Positions 33,263-34,062 of a DNA stretch of 34,062 nt are shown piece by piece. The stretch lies in assembly GCA_020439925.1 (NCBI GenBank), contig JAGRPC010000112.1, positions 1 to 34,062 of the forward strand, written 5' to 3'. Both the position numbers and the translations under genes were made by a program. The notes beneath the pieces were generated by a model that saw only the letters and a list, made by a program, of their open reading frames with translations, made no database searches and was not told the DNA's origin. The stretch's first letter is position 1. Every line of letters starts with the position of its first letter. Source of the DNA: Verrucomicrobiia bacterium (GTDB lineage Bacteria; Verrucomicrobiota; Verrucomicrobiia; Verrucomicrobiales; DEV007).

Positions 33263-34005
33263 GGAGCGGGGGGAACTGGTTTACGGAAGACAACAAAATG
33301 CTGAATGGGCAGGAAATCTCGAACCTCGACAAGTTCAAGACCGACGGCTCCCATCTCGGCAGTGAGTTGTTTCACCGTCATCTTGTGGAGAGGCTTGATC
33401 GGAACTTCGGGGGCTTCCCCACGATATTCGAGGAACACGACCCGTCCTCCCGGAGAGAGCCCCTTCACGATGGATTCCATCATTTCACGGGGATGGGAAA
33501 ACTCGTGGTAGGCGTCGACCATGAGCACGAGATCGACCCCACCAACCGGCAACCTGGTGTCCTCAATGCTGCCCAACAGGGTCTCTACATTGGTCACCTG
33601 CTTCAACTTTTTCCTGCCTTCCACGAAGTCGAGCATCTCCTGCTGGATGTCGACTGCGATTACCTTTCCCTGCGGCACGAGCGGAGCGAGGAGAAAGGTG
33701 AAATAGCCCGATCCAGCCCCGATGTCGGCAAGGACATCATCCGCATCCACCTCGAGATTCTCCAGAACCAGAGAGGGCCTCTCCTCCCCTTCCCGGTCAC
33801 GGCGTTCCAGCCATGAGATTGCATGGGAGCTCACGGTCTGGGCAATTTCCCTTCCCAGGTAAACTTTGCCGGTTCCGTCCCGCGAAGGTTCCTTTGTTGT
33901 GTAGACGAGGTCATCCGCAACAGCCGGGATGAGGGACGCCGACACCCAGATCGACAGAGCCAGGCAAAGGAAAACGCGGAGTTGGAGGGGCATGGCGGGA
34001 ATCAT
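33259..34005 (-). CDS. Class I SAM-dependent methyltransferase with an N-terminal signal peptide
   Basis: A 248-residue protein from the ATG at 34005, chosen because GAGGAG (34015-34020) stands nine bases upstream, the clearest Shine-Dalgarno in the window; a longer frame reaches 34047. It begins MIPAMPLQLRVFLCLALSIWVSASLIPAVADD, a convincing signal peptide, yet the body is a class I methyltransferase: SAM motif I VLADIGAGSGYFTFLLA, acidic loop VIAVDIQQEMLDF, then VDLVLMVDAYHEFSHP and GLSPGGRVVFLEYRG. The segment YLGREIAQTVSSHAISWLERRDREGEERPSLVLENL before motif I recurs in PVC methyltransferase proteins as I recall them. Export of a SAM enzyme is odd because SAM is cytoplasmic. It overlaps the propeller gene by four bases, suggesting joint function. 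The target is unknown. Confidence 0.87.
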   Translation of the reverse strand: MIPAMPLQLRVFLCLALSIWVSASLIPAVADDLVYTTKEPSRDGTGKVYLGREIAQTVSSHAISWLERRDREGEERPSLVLENLEVDADDVLADIGAGSGYFTFLLAPLVPQGKVIAVDIQQEMLDFVEGRKKLKQVTNVETLLGSIEDTRLPVGGVDLVLMVDAYHEFSHPREMMESIVKGLSPGGRVVFLEYRGEAPEVPIKPLHKMTVKQLTAEMGAVGLELVEVRDFLPIQHFVVFRKPVPPAP

Positions 34006-34062
34006 GGACGCGAACTCCTCATCCTGCCAAGCCGGAAAGCACCGCAAGCACGCCCATCCCCG

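Overview
This is a GC-rich, gene-dense window with no rRNA, tRNA, insertion sequence, prophage or CRISPR array that I could see. The gene content points to the PVC superphylum and most likely Verrucomicrobiota. The pointers are a fused murC-murB gene inside a murG-murC/B-ddl-ftsQ-ftsA-ftsZ cluster, a 'planctomycete-type' single-heme protein with an SHD1-like tail, a Tat-exported DUF1501 protein, a multidomain DUF4838-like secreted protein ending in Asp-rich repeats, and start codons mostly preceded by pyrimidine-rich leaders rather than Shine-Dalgarno sequences. The assignment rests on family knowledge; no database search was possible.

Layout. (1) 1-7648: two RND efflux systems facing away from each other. 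The minus-strand set is tetR, membrane-fusion lipoprotein, RND pump (cut by the left edge). The plus-strand set is membrane-fusion lipoprotein then a complete RND pump. A single 18-bp imperfect palindrome beside tetR, abutting a plausible plus-strand promoter, could let one TetR repressor control both pumps. No outer-membrane TolC-like gene is present. (2) 7686-12427: exported proteins: a c-type heme/SHD1-like protein, an SGNH hydrolase, a DUF1501 protein (minus) and a PHP-type metallo-hydrolase. (3) 12431-21036: minus-strand division/cell-wall cluster, read murG, murC-murB, ddl, ftsQ, ftsA, ftsZ, with very tight junctions and a strong terminator after ftsZ. The FtsZ keeps its GTP-binding motifs and C-terminal peptide, but its T7 (catalytic) loop has lost the usual Asn and first Asp. 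A diacylglycerol-kinase-like lipid kinase (21161-22114, minus) lies just upstream of murG.

(4) 22202-24323: a PhoB/PhoR-like two-component pair on the plus strand, translationally coupled, preceded by a perfect GTGACA-N4-TGTCAC inverted repeat. (5) 24375-28714, all minus: an exported protein with a degenerate plus an intact metallo-beta-lactamase domain, coupled to a small exported beta-rich protein; a Gfo/Idh/MocA oxidoreductase with terminator; and a Skp/OmpH-like periplasmic chaperone. (6) 28898-34005: a 1027-residue secreted DUF4838-like protein (plus), then a minus-strand pair in which an apparently exported SAM-dependent methyltransferase overlaps the start of a PQQ-type beta-propeller protein by four bases.

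No gene-free stretch exceeds 300 bases. The largest gaps are 28715-28897 and 22115-22278, both divergent promoter regions, and 11061-11197, where I see no convincing element. Functionally the window combines a drug/metabolite efflux island, a core peptidoglycan and division operon, a phosphate-type sensor pair, and scattered exported enzymes typical of polysaccharide-degrading PVC bacteria.
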